Origin: Paenibacillus wulumuqiensis
Lineage (GTDB): Bacteria > Bacillota > Bacilli > Paenibacillales > Paenibacillaceae
Length of the DNA: 64,000 bases
Direction: 5' to 3'
Assembly: GCF_000971965.1 (NCBI RefSeq)
Contig: NZ_LAQP01000017.1
Span: 62,001 to 126,000, forward strand
A program made the position numbers and the translations under genes. The notes beneath the pieces were generated by a model. It was not told the origin of the DNA and ran no database searches. It saw nothing but the letters and a program-made list of their open reading frames with translations. This document shows positions 43,407 to 51,770 of this stretch, piece after piece; within the stretch, counting starts at the first letter, position 1, and every line of letters starts with the position of its first letter.

Positions 43407-44345
43407 CTAGTTCAATTGGTTGCGGGAATTGATCCGCAGGATGACCAGCGTCAGCAGCAGAATGAACACAAACAGCAGATACGACGCTGCCGTAGCGATC
43501 CCCAGCTGGGAAGACAAAAAGGCATTACGGTAAATGTACAGTACCGATGTCATCAGCGCGCCAGACGGATTGCCTGCACTGCCGCCGATCAGCCATACAT
43601 TGGTAAACTGCTTCATGCCGTTGATCACGCCCATGACGATCATGAACAGGAAAATCGGGCGCAGCGATGGAATCGTAATATAGCGCCATTTGCCCAGCGC
43701 GCTCGCTCCATCGATATCGGCTGCTTCATATTGCTCGCGCGGTACGCTCTGCAGGGCAGCCAGGAAAATGATCGTATTGTATCCAAGCGCACTCCATAGA
43801 ATCATGAACACGACGCTCAGACGTGCAATCGAAGGATCGGTAAACCAGCCAACCGGATCGATACCGAACCAGTTCAGTGCATAGTTGATCAGACCTTCTT
43901 TGCCGGGATGAAATAACAGACTGAAGAGAAGACTGGTGGCTACGGCCGAGACCACATTGGGAAGGAAGAAAATCGCTTTGAACACATTGCGCGTACGCTG
44001 CCAGGGCAGATGATGGACCAGACTGGCCAGGATAAAGGAGAACACAATACCGAGAATGGCCGATAGCCCGCCAATATAGATTGTGTTGTAGAGAGCACCC
44101 CAGAACAGATCGTCCTGCAGCACCCTGGAATAGTTAGTCAGCCCCACCCACTGCGCGGAGGCAGCGCCGTTACCGTGGAAGCTCGTCAGCAGAGCGGAGA
44201 CCATCGGGTACAGGGAGAAGCCCAGTACTCCGACCAGCAGCGGCAGGACAAAGCACCAGCCGGCGATATCGGTGGAACTCAGCCACTTTCTGCGGACGGC
44301 TATGGTTTGTTGACCTGCGATCGTTTGTGCATTTTCAGACACCAT
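43407..44345 (-). CDS. Sugar ABC transporter permease, MalF/LacF type
   Basis: 312 residues, six membrane helices, EAA loop QYEAADIDGASALGKWRYIT near residue 215. The frame is open to 44483, but the AAGGTGG site sets the start at one of three adjacent codons (ATG 44348, ATG 44345 or GTG 44342); 44345 has the best spacing. First gene of the importer operon. Confidence 0.92.
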   Translation of the reverse strand: MVSENAQTIAGQQTIAVRRKWLSSTDIAGWCFVLPLLVGVLGFSLYPMVSALLTSFHGNGAASAQWVGLTNYSRVLQDDLFWGALYNTIYIGGLSAILGIVFSFILASLVHHLPWQRTRNVFKAIFFLPNVVSAVATSLLFSLLFHPGKEGLINYALNWFGIDPVGWFTDPSIARLSVVFMILWSALGYNTIIFLAALQSVPREQYEAADIDGASALGKWRYITIPSLRPIFLFMIVMGVINGMKQFTNVWLIGGSAGNPSGALMTSVLYIYRNAFLSSQLGIATAASYLLFVFILLLTLVILRINSRNQLN

Positions 44346-44393
44346 CATCCACCTTCTTTCCTTGGAAGTTTTGTGAGCAGCACCTGTTGTTAT

Positions 44394-44417
44394 AATCATT
44401 ATAATGAAATAATGATT
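44394..44417. promoter_or_regulatory. Palindrome in the leader of the second sugar importer
   Basis: AATCATTA and TAATGATT are perfect 8-base arms around TAATGAAA, about 50 bases before the first permease. It may be an operator for an unlinked regulator. The 44346-44707 gap (362 bases) holds this and the terminator at 44566. Confidence 0.4.
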
Positions 44418-44565
44418 AATTTCTAGAGTATAGTTCTCCTTTTGTGTAATATAGTTATTAAAATAGTTAATTGGTATGATCAATATAATTGATTTTCATA
44501 CATAAAAATCGAATTTTGGTTAATATCCAACATTCTATTGACTTGTATATGTCACTTTATATAAC

Positions 44566-44601
44566 AAAAAGGAAGCTGCGATGTAACTTGCAGCTTCCTT
44601 T
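44566..44601 (-). terminator. Terminator of the siderophore importer operon
   Basis: GGAAGCTGC pairs with GCAGCTTCC within AAAAAGG/CCTTT; five T residues follow on the minus strand. Confidence 0.8.
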
Positions 44602-44707
44602 GGACTATAGATGAAATTAGGAATAGAGCGAGATAACTAGGTTAGCAGGACTGTTAGCGTATTTTTACGCATTTTCCTGTTTTCATGATCAATCGATGTA
44701 CAGAAAA

Positions 44708-45664
44708 TTATCCCTGTACCGCGTCGCCCACTTCTTTGACCATTTCGGATACGGATTGCAGACCACCGCCGGACAGGTACCAGTAGTACGGGTTCAGGTA
44801 GATGATATGTCCGTTTTTGTAGGCATTGGTGTTTTTGACGAGTGCATTTTCAACTGTAGCTTTGCCGGAGGAATCTTCACCCACCGCACTGCCGCGGTCG
44901 ACAACAAACAGATAATCCGGATTTTTCTCTGCTACATATTCAGGCGATACACTCTGTCCGTGAGTGGATGCTTCGATATTCGGATCAGCCGGTTTGAAGC
45001 CCAGTACGTCATGGATCAGACCGAAGCGGGAACCTGCTCCGTATGCGCTCAGGCTACCTTCATTCGCCAGTACGATCAGTGCGTTCTGATCGGCTTTTTT
45101 CACTTTATCCTGGGTAGCTTTGATCTCGTCGTTGATGGCTGTCAGGGCCTGTTTGATTTGATCCTGCTTGCCGAAGATTTCACCGATGATATTCATGTTT
45201 TGGGTAAAGGAATTCATGTAATCATTCGTATCCACACTCAGATTGATCGTGGTGGCAATCTTGCTGAACTCTTCATAGGAATCCGCCTGGCGTCCGGAGA
45301 TGATGATCAGATCCGGTGCCGCTTCGCTGATTTTCTCAAAGTCCGGCTCTTTCAGGCCGCCGGCATTGATATAATCGCTGGCTGCATATTTTTTCAGGTA
45401 AGGCGGCAGATTGTCCTGGGGCACAGCAACAGGCTTGATGCCCAGCTGATCCATCGTATCGAGGATCCCCATATCAAATACAACAACGCGCTGCGGATTT
45501 TGCGGTACTTCAACATCACCTGTCGTCTGAGCAACCTTGACGGTAGCCGTTTCTGCTGTACTGCTTCCTGCTGCCGCTCCTGTTGTTGAACCTGCATCTT
45601 TGCCGCAGGCGGCCAGTACCAGAATAGCCAGAATAAGTGTAAGACCGAGTGTCCATTTTTTCAT
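44708..45664 (-). CDS. yclQ: Ferric siderophore-binding lipoprotein, YclQ type
   Basis: 318 residues; signal peptide with lipobox LVLAACG (Cys 20), then a class III periplasmic-binding fold. Blocks match YclQ closely: VVVFDMGILDTMDQLGIKPV, LKEPDFEKISEAAPDLIIIS, ASTHGQSVSPEYV and YWYLSGGGLQS. In Bacillus YclQ binds petrobactin and related 3,4-catecholate iron complexes. ATG 45664 has AAAGGAG; the open frame to 45997 is not used. Last gene of the operon. Confidence 0.93.
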   Translation of the reverse strand: MKKWTLGLTLILAILVLAACGKDAGSTTGAAAGSSTAETATVKVAQTTGDVEVPQNPQRVVVFDMGILDTMDQLGIKPVAVPQDNLPPYLKKYAASDYINAGGLKEPDFEKISEAAPDLIIISGRQADSYEEFSKIATTINLSVDTNDYMNSFTQNMNIIGEIFGKQDQIKQALTAINDEIKATQDKVKKADQNALIVLANEGSLSAYGAGSRFGLIHDVLGFKPADPNIEASTHGQSVSPEYVAEKNPDYLFVVDRGSAVGEDSSGKATVENALVKNTNAYKNGHIIYLNPYYWYLSGGGLQSVSEMVKEVGDAVQG

Positions 45665-45803
45665 TATAAATTCTCCTTTGATAAGTGTATTGGATGCTGC
45701 ATGAATATTCCATTTCAATCCAGGTGCTGCCTGTGACGGTTCTATAGAGAACAGGATTTCGGTACCGTGCAGCACCGATGCTGTACTCTTTCCCGTACAG
45801 GCA

Positions 45804-46562
45804 TTATGCGTAAAATGTACAAATCCGCTGGCCTGCAATCTCCTGAATGCCAATCTCCAGATCATAGATACCGCGCAGCACATCCGTGTCGATAATCTGC
45901 TCCACACTGCCTTCCTGCACGATCCGTCCGTCCTTGAGGGCGACGATCCGGTCCGAATAACAGGAGGCAAAATTGATATCGTGAATAACGAGCACAATCG
46001 TCTTGCCCAGCTCCTGTACCATCCGGCGCAGGGTCTGCATAATCTGGACCGAATGCTTCATATCCAGATTATTGAGCGGCTCATCGAGCAGGATATACTC
46101 CGTATCCTGGGCGAGCACCATCGCGATATAAGCACGCTGCTTCTGGCCGCCGCTCAGCTCGTCGAGGTACTTGTGCTGCATGTCGGTGAGTCCCATATAG
46201 GCAATCGCCTCATCCACATGACGCTCATCTTCCCGGTTCAGCCGTCCCTGCGAATATGGAAACCGGCCAAAGGATACCAGCTCGCGGATCGTCAGCCGCA
46301 GCTCAATATGATTGGCCTGCTTGAGAATCGCCAGTGTACGCGCCAGTTCCTTGCTGTCACAGCTGCCGATCTCGCGGCCTTCGAGCCATACTTCGCCCTG
46401 ATCTCTCGTAATCAGCCGGCTGATCATCGAGAGCAGTGTACTTTTGCCGGCACCGTTCGGTCCGATGAATGAAGTGATCTGACCTTTGCGGATCGTCAGC
46501 GAGACATCATCGACCACTTTTTTGCCGTTATACGTTTTGGACAGGTTTTTGACTTCCAGCAT
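45804..46562 (-). CDS. yclP: Siderophore ABC transporter ATPase, YclP type
   Basis: 252 residues, the same length as YclP. Walker A GPNGAGKST near residue 35, signature LSGGQKQRAYIA, Walker B EYILLDEPLNNLD and switch His in VLVIHDINFA. Powers iron-siderophore import with the two permeases upstream. ATG 46562 (MLEVKNLS) has AGAAGG upstream. Confidence 0.95.
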   Translation of the reverse strand: MLEVKNLSKTYNGKKVVDDVSLTIRKGQITSFIGPNGAGKSTLLSMISRLITRDQGEVWLEGREIGSCDSKELARTLAILKQANHIELRLTIRELVSFGRFPYSQGRLNREDERHVDEAIAYMGLTDMQHKYLDELSGGQKQRAYIAMVLAQDTEYILLDEPLNNLDMKHSVQIMQTLRRMVQELGKTIVLVIHDINFASCYSDRIVALKDGRIVQEGSVEQIIDTDVLRGIYDLEIGIQEIAGQRICTFYA

Positions 46563-46650
46563 GGTCCTTCTTCCTTTCATGACAGAGCAGGCTCATGAAT
46601 CACCCTGTTCTGTGCGGATTCGTGATGTGATCCTCTGTCCTGCTATCCCT

Positions 46651-47604
46651 CTATCTCGCGATATTTCCCCGCAGCAGCAAATACAGGAAGTAGCTGCCGC
46701 CAAAAAAGTTCACGATGACACTGAGCGGTGTCGAGAAAGCAAACAGTCTCTCTACGACCAACTGCCCACCGACCAGCGTAATGATGCTGATCAGGATCGA
46801 GCCGCCGATCAGATAGCTGTGCCGGTACGTCGGCAGGAACTCCCGTGCCAGATTGACGACGAGCAGTCCGAGGAACAATATCGGTCCGACCAGCGCTGTC
46901 GAGATCGACACGAGCACGGCTACGGCCAGCAGCAGCCTTTTGACGACCAGATCGTAATTGATGCCCAGATTGACCGCATGATCCTTGCCCAGTGCGAGTA
47001 CATTAAAGTATTTGATATACGGATACACATAGACGCCGACCGCTGCCGTACCGATCAGGGCAAGCCAGAGCAGATCGGTGTTGACCTTGTTGAAGCTGGC
47101 AAACAGCTTGTTCTGCAAAATCAGAAATTCATTCGGATCAATCAGCACCTGCATGAAGGTCGAGAGACTGGAAAAGAAACTCCCCAGAATCATCCCGATC
47201 AGCAGCAGGAAATAAATATTCTGATTCTCCCGCCTGAACATCAGCCGGTACAACACTCCGGAAAAGGCGATCATCCCAACCACACAGAGCAGGAAGTTCA
47301 CATTCGCATTCTGCATAAACAGACTGGATGTCCCGAACAGAAAAGCAATCACCGATTGGATAAACACATACAGCGAATCCAGTCCCATCACACTCGGCGT
47401 CAGTATCCGGTTATTCGTAATCGTCTGGAAAATAACCGAAGCAAACGCGATCGTCGTACCGGTCAGCACAATCGCCGTAATCTTCGCTGCGCGCCGTGGC
47501 AGCACATAATCGAGATTGACGGGATTCAGCTTGACGAACAGAAACATCGCAATCAGCACGACCGAAGCACCGATCATCCATCCTATTTTAGCTTGCAGCC
47601 GCAT
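46651..47604 (-). CDS. yclO: Siderophore ABC transporter permease, YclO type
   Basis: 317 residues, eight to nine membrane helices, FecCD family, with ILTPSVMGLDSLYVF and FLGLLVVNLAREFLPTYRHS in the coupling-helix region. ATG 47604 is six bases after AAGGAGAG and lies inside the yclN end (17-base overlap), so the two permeases are translationally coupled. Confidence 0.93.
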   Translation of the reverse strand: MRLQAKIGWMIGASVVLIAMFLFVKLNPVNLDYVLPRRAAKITAIVLTGTTIAFASVIFQTITNNRILTPSVMGLDSLYVFIQSVIAFLFGTSSLFMQNANVNFLLCVVGMIAFSGVLYRLMFRRENQNIYFLLLIGMILGSFFSSLSTFMQVLIDPNEFLILQNKLFASFNKVNTDLLWLALIGTAAVGVYVYPYIKYFNVLALGKDHAVNLGINYDLVVKRLLLAVAVLVSISTALVGPILFLGLLVVNLAREFLPTYRHSYLIGGSILISIITLVGGQLVVERLFAFSTPLSVIVNFFGGSYFLYLLLRGNIAR

Positions 47605-48547
47605 ATGCATCTCTCCTTAACAACAGATACAGGAAAATGCCGCTGCCGATGACACCCACCATGACTCCGATCGGAATTTCGTAAGGGTAAATAAGGATTC
47701 GTCCGAGCACATCACACAGCAGAACAAAGCTCGCACCAAGCAGTGCCGTATGCATCAGACTTTTCTTGAGATGATCACCCCGGTAGATGCTGACGATATT
47801 CGGAATGATCAATCCGAGATAAGGAATCGAGCCGACAGTCAGCACGACCGAAGCCGAGATCAGCGAGACGATGATCAGTCCGATCGTAACGACCCTTTTA
47901 TAATTCAGTCCCAGGTTGGTCGCAAAATCCTCACCCATTCCCGCCAGTGTAAACCGGTTCGCATAGATGTAAGCGATAATCGCGAGCGGTACGCTGATGT
48001 ACAGCAGTTCATACCGCCCCTGCAGCACGAGCGAGAAGTTGCCCTGCAGCCAAGAGGAGATATTCTGCACCAGATCATATCGGTAGGCAAAGTAGGTAGC
48101 GATCGAGCTAACCACATTACCGAGCATCAGCCCGACCAGCGGGATAAATATCGTATCCTTGAACTTGATCCGGTTCAGCACTTGCATGAACAAGAAAGTA
48201 CCACCCAGTGCGAACACAAACGCAATACCCATCTTGACCAGCGGTGCGGCCGCGGCGAACAGCATCATCGAGACGAGTATGCCGAGCCGGGTCCATTCAA
48301 TCGTCCCGGCCGTCGTTGGCGAGACAAATTTGTTGCGGCTGAGCTGCTGCATGATTAGTCCGGCAATACTCATGCAGGCTCCGGCAATAATAATACTGAT
48401 CAGTCTCGGTACCCTGCTGATCCAGAACACCTGCTGCTGTTCGGCCGTCCAGCTGAACATTTCCCAGGGGCGCAGATCCTTCACTCCCACGAACAGGGAG
48501 GTGATCGCCAGAACCGTAAATAGTATAATAAGCGTTCTTAATTTCAT
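47588..48547 (-). CDS. yclN: Siderophore ABC transporter permease, YclN type
   Basis: 319 residues, FecCD-type permease with RVPRLISIIIAGACMSIAG near residue 45, the conserved arginine-containing motif, and SRNKFVSPTTAGTIEW. First gene of the yclNOPQ operon; two Fur boxes lie about 110-200 bases upstream, so iron-repressed expression is expected. Confidence 0.93.
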   Translation of the reverse strand: MKLRTLIILFTVLAITSLFVGVKDLRPWEMFSWTAEQQQVFWISRVPRLISIIIAGACMSIAGLIMQQLSRNKFVSPTTAGTIEWTRLGILVSMMLFAAAAPLVKMGIAFVFALGGTFLFMQVLNRIKFKDTIFIPLVGLMLGNVVSSIATYFAYRYDLVQNISSWLQGNFSLVLQGRYELLYISVPLAIIAYIYANRFTLAGMGEDFATNLGLNYKRVVTIGLIIVSLISASVVLTVGSIPYLGLIIPNIVSIYRGDHLKKSLMHTALLGASFVLLCDVLGRILIYPYEIPIGVMVGVIGSGIFLYLLLRRDAYAAAS

Positions 48548-48655
48548 ACCTGTTCATTCCCGTAAAAAGGCGGCATGACTGCCTGGTTATCCTCTTTAAG
48601 GTAATCCTCCCTCCCGATGACTGACCTTGTATGTAATATGGAAAAAAATACATTC

Positions 48656-48674
48656 GATAATGATATTCATTATC
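48656..48674. promoter_or_regulatory. Fur box upstream of yclN
   Basis: GATAATGATATTCATTATC matches the 19-base Fur consensus GATAATGATTATCATTATC at 17 positions by eye. Confidence 0.8.
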
Positions 48675-48730
48675 AATAGGTTACAAAGTATTATTGTAGC
48701 CATTTACCAAACAATGATCAACCCTTTTTT

Positions 48731-48745
48731 TGATAATCGTTATCA
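48731..48745. promoter_or_regulatory. Second Fur box (7-1-7)
   Basis: TGATAATCGTTATCA matches the Bacillus 7-1-7 Fur box TGATAATNATTATCA with one difference. It lies between the yclN promoter region and the yqkE terminator. Confidence 0.65.
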
Positions 48746-48755
48746 ATAAGTAGAC

Positions 48756-48811
48756 AAAAGAAGCCATCCGGCGGCGGCAGAGTAGGCTCTGCTGTGTCCC
48801 GAAGGGCTTCC
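48756..48811 (-). terminator. Terminator of the YqkE-like gene
   Basis: GGAAGCC pairs with GGCTTC(TTTT) on the minus strand, with an inner CAGAG/CTCTG stem. Branched but followed by four T residues. Confidence 0.55.
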
Positions 48812-48831
48812 TGTTCTGCACGCTGGCAGAC

Positions 48832-49089
48832 TTATTTATATTTTTTCCAGTCCTGATTACTGTTCTCCAGCAAGTACTCAAAATCGTTGTCTTTGCGTTT
48901 TTGCTCGGCTTTGCGGGCTTCTTCCGCCTGCTGACGCTGCTTCTCCTGCTGCTGCTGCTCCGCTTCACGCAGTTCATTCGCCTGGGATTTGAGCTTGTCG
49001 AGCACATCGGCACTCAGCAGATCCTTGAGTGTAGCCGGTTTATCCTGCGCGGCTGCCGGTCTGGCCGGCGCTTTGTTTTTCTTGGCCAT
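48832..49089 (-). CDS. yqkE: YqkE-like protein (DUF3886)
   Basis: 85 residues, highly charged, with a central Glu/Gln/Arg/Lys coiled coil (about 32-66) and a conserved-looking tail FEYLLENSNQDWKKYK. Resembles YqkE of Bacillus; function not established. ATG 49089 has GGGGGAA upstream; the frame to 49173 is not family-like. Confidence 0.8.
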   Translation of the reverse strand: MAKKNKAPARPAAAQDKPATLKDLLSADVLDKLKSQANELREAEQQQQEKQRQQAEEARKAEQKRKDNDFEYLLENSNQDWKKYK

Positions 49090-49281
49090 GGTCTGTTCCC
49101 CCGTTATCCAGAGTTGGGATGTCAGCCGAAATGGATCATTTATGCATATAGCTTCATCATGGCTGACATTCATTTTATTATATCATTCTCACAGGATTGC
49201 AGTGAAGGGCAAGCTGGCGGTTTGTGCCGGTTTTGCATTTACTATCTTGCATCCCACTTCCTCACTGTCCATACTATGTGC

Positions 49282-50613
49282 TTAATCATCATTTTCCTGC
49301 GGTTCTTCCGGTTCATACGGCTGCACTTCGATCTCGCGAATATGATGCTGCTCCATCCGCGTAACGGTAAATTCATAATGATCCTCGATCACCGATTGTC
49401 CCTCGCGGATATTGAACTTGCGTGACAGCATCCAGCCGCCGATCGTATAGGCTTCACCGGCTTCGATATCCGTACCCAGGCGGCGGTTCACTTCATGGAT
49501 CAATGCCTGCGGCTGCAATTTGTAATGCCGGTCGCCCAGCTTGCTGATCGCCGGCGTGGACATCGGCTCGGTATCCGACTTGGATGGAATATCACCGACG
49601 ATCTCTTCCAGAACATCTTCCAGCGTGACCATACCGGCTGTTCCGCCATACTCGTCCAGCAGCACAGCCATATGAATATTTTCCTTTTGCATCTGACCGA
49701 GCAGCTCGCGGGCAGGTACCGTCTCGATCAACTGCAGCACCGGACGAATAAATGGCGCGATCGGATCGGTCGGTGCATGCTGGCGGTTAACCGCATCACG
49801 CAGCACCTCCTTGACGTTAAGCAGGCCGATAATCCGGTCCTTGTCCCCGCCGAGAGCGACCGGGATCAGACTGTATGGTTCCTCGCGGATAATATCATAG
49901 AACCGCTCCAGCGAAGCGTCCTGGGCAATATAGATAATTTCCGTGCGCGGCACCATAATCTCGCTGCCGACCAATTCATCAAAATCAAACACATTGTTTA
50001 GATAACGGTACTCGGTCGGTGTGATACTGCCGCTTTTGTATCCTTCGGACAGGGCAAACCGAAGCTCCGCCTCACTCTGTGCCACTTCCTGTTCGGATAA
50101 TGGTTTCACCCCGAACAATCCGGTAATAAAGCGGGCCGAACGGCTCAATACCCAGTTGAACGGATACGTCAATTTGTAGAAAATAATCATCGGCCGGGCA
50201 AAAAACAGCGCCATCGGCTCGGCGACCTGAATCGCAAACGATTTGGGCACCAGTTCCCCGATTACTACTTCAAAATAGGTCATCAGCAGAAACGCGATCA
50301 GGAAGGACAGCACAGACGTCATGGAGCCCGGAATATGCAGCCAGACGAACAGTGGGTGCAGCAGCTCCTCAATCGTCGATTCCCCCAGCCAGCCGAGTGC
50401 CAGTGAGGTTAGCGTCGTTCCCAGCTGGCAGGCAGACAGGAACTCATCCAGCTTGGAAATGATATACTGTACGGCTTTGGCATTTTTGTTGCCTTCTTCC
50501 GCCAGCTGATTAATCCGCGATACCCGGACACGGATAATGGAATATTCCGATGCAACAAAAAATGAAGTAAGCAGAATCAACAAAATTACGATAATGACAT
50601 TGAGCGTTTCCAT
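49282..50613 (-). CDS. CNNM/HlyC-CorC family membrane protein
   Basis: 443 residues: N-terminal DUF21 membrane domain of four helices (about 1-185, TTLTSLALGWLGEST, FEVVIGELVPKSFAIQ), a CBS pair (about 205-330, IMVPRTEI, LLDEYGGTAGMVTLEDVLEE) and a C-terminal CorC_HlyC domain. Such proteins take part in Mg2+ or Co2+ homeostasis; the old hemolysin label is doubtful. ATG 50613 has GAGGAG upstream with rather long spacing; GTG 50625 is an alternative. Confidence 0.9.
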   Translation of the reverse strand: METLNVIIVILLILLTSFFVASEYSIIRVRVSRINQLAEEGNKNAKAVQYIISKLDEFLSACQLGTTLTSLALGWLGESTIEELLHPLFVWLHIPGSMTSVLSFLIAFLLMTYFEVVIGELVPKSFAIQVAEPMALFFARPMIIFYKLTYPFNWVLSRSARFITGLFGVKPLSEQEVAQSEAELRFALSEGYKSGSITPTEYRYLNNVFDFDELVGSEIMVPRTEIIYIAQDASLERFYDIIREEPYSLIPVALGGDKDRIIGLLNVKEVLRDAVNRQHAPTDPIAPFIRPVLQLIETVPARELLGQMQKENIHMAVLLDEYGGTAGMVTLEDVLEEIVGDIPSKSDTEPMSTPAISKLGDRHYKLQPQALIHEVNRRLGTDIEAGEAYTIGGWMLSRKFNIREGQSVIEDHYEFTVTRMEQHHIREIEVQPYEPEEPQENDD

Positions 50614-50756
50614 GGGCGGGCTCACTCCTCTTTTTCGATTGAATCCAGCAGATATTTATACATAAATAGTATGTATGCTTTGGCATTCACTGTTTACCAT
50701 TACCCAAAATAAACCGCTCTGTTTTTGTTCATGCCATGCTTGACCAGGGAACGACC

Positions 50757-50783
50757 AAAAAAGCTGCCGAATAGGCAGCTTTT
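50757..50783 (-). terminator. Terminator in the gap before the CNNM-type gene
   Basis: AAAAGCTGCC pairs with GGCAGCTTTT; six T residues follow on the minus strand. It probably ends the membrane protein gene 200 bases upstream. The rest of 50614-50980 (367 bases) shows nothing. Confidence 0.7.
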
Positions 50784-50980
50784 CCCGATAGCCGATCGAT
50801 GTGGTTGGATGCAGCAGTGTCTGCAATTGTAACAGGATCATTGGCATATCATGTGCAGTATACGGCATGCGATAGATGTTATGAAGAATAGAATATGTAC
50901 AGTGTGGTGTGCTGCCTCTTTTGGCTGGTCGGGATTCGATAGTCTGCGATGCTCGAATCACCGATACGAAGCTATACTCC

Positions 50981-51484
50981 TTACCATTCTTTTTTGCGTT
51001 CCACCAGCATCCAGGCACCACCGAGTACAAGCGCGATCGCTACCAGCGGCTGTACGAAGATGAGCCGAGATAACACCGAATCGATCGAGAATACAGCGAA
51101 AAACAGCAGTGACAGCACGGTCAGGATATTGATTGGAATAAGCAGCCATTTGTTGCGTGAACCGAACCAGTACAGCTGGAACAGCCCGACTGCTATTGCC
51201 AGGATAAAGCCCGGCCACATGTAACTCCAGATCCCGAACACTTGAGCCAGCTGGCTCACGATTCCGGCCGTCAGCAGAATGCCTCCCGGCACGAGCAGTC
51301 CGACTCCTTTCGGTCCGACCAGTGAAAAATACATCCATTGAAAAAGCAGCCCCAGCGGTATGATGAACAGTGTCGGCCAGAACGTCGCAAAAATCTCGCC
51401 CGCTCCACCCGACCCGCCGGGATTTAAAAACAAATACACTCCCAGCAGCAGCAGGACCGGTGCAATAATCGCCCGTTTAATCAT
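50981..51484 (-). CDS. Small polytopic membrane protein, 167 aa
   Basis: Four to five membrane helices (about 5-20, 31-52, 60-80, 85-105, 117-160) in a layout like the membrane part of LiaI/LiaF proteins, but without the soluble C-terminal domain. No catalytic motif. ATG 51484 has AAGGGGAG upstream. Monocistronic; function unknown. Confidence 0.75.
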   Translation of the reverse strand: MIKRAIIAPVLLLLGVYLFLNPGGSGGAGEIFATFWPTLFIIPLGLLFQWMYFSLVGPKGVGLLVPGGILLTAGIVSQLAQVFGIWSYMWPGFILAIAVGLFQLYWFGSRNKWLLIPINILTVLSLLFFAVFSIDSVLSRLIFVQPLVAIALVLGGAWMLVERKKEW

Positions 51485-51630
51485 CTGATTTCTCCCCTTT
51501 ATCCTTAGTTTGTACCTGAGTATATCCAGCATACCATGCTGCATTATGCGTTGACCTCAGCCTGTGGATGATTTTGCCCCTAGACTTTGGTCGGGGTTGT
51601 TCTTCTGCACATTCCTTTTAGGCCAAAATA

Positions 51631-51659
51631 AAACGGCTCTCTATGGAAGAGAGCCGTTG
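51631..51659 (-). terminator. Terminator downstream of glpD
   Basis: AACGGCTCTC pairs with GAGAGCCGTT around a seven-base loop; TTTTATTTT follows on the minus strand. Confidence 0.75.
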
Positions 51660-51770
51660 ATCCAGCTTTGCTATTCGGTAATCCAGTCATTCAACAATAT
51701 CATAACTTAATGATTCAATATGCTCGCTCTTATGCGATTATGCATTATTTAGATTATTTATTTAGTACAT

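Noticed and set aside
46486-47652. 388-codon plus-strand frame opposite yclO/yclP
   Set aside because: Antisense to two clear transporter genes; composition (Gln, Arg, His, Asp) is typical of shadow frames.
50656-51030. 124-codon minus-strand frame between two membrane protein genes
   Set aside because: Overlaps the terminator at 50757 and the 3' end of the next gene; no family features.
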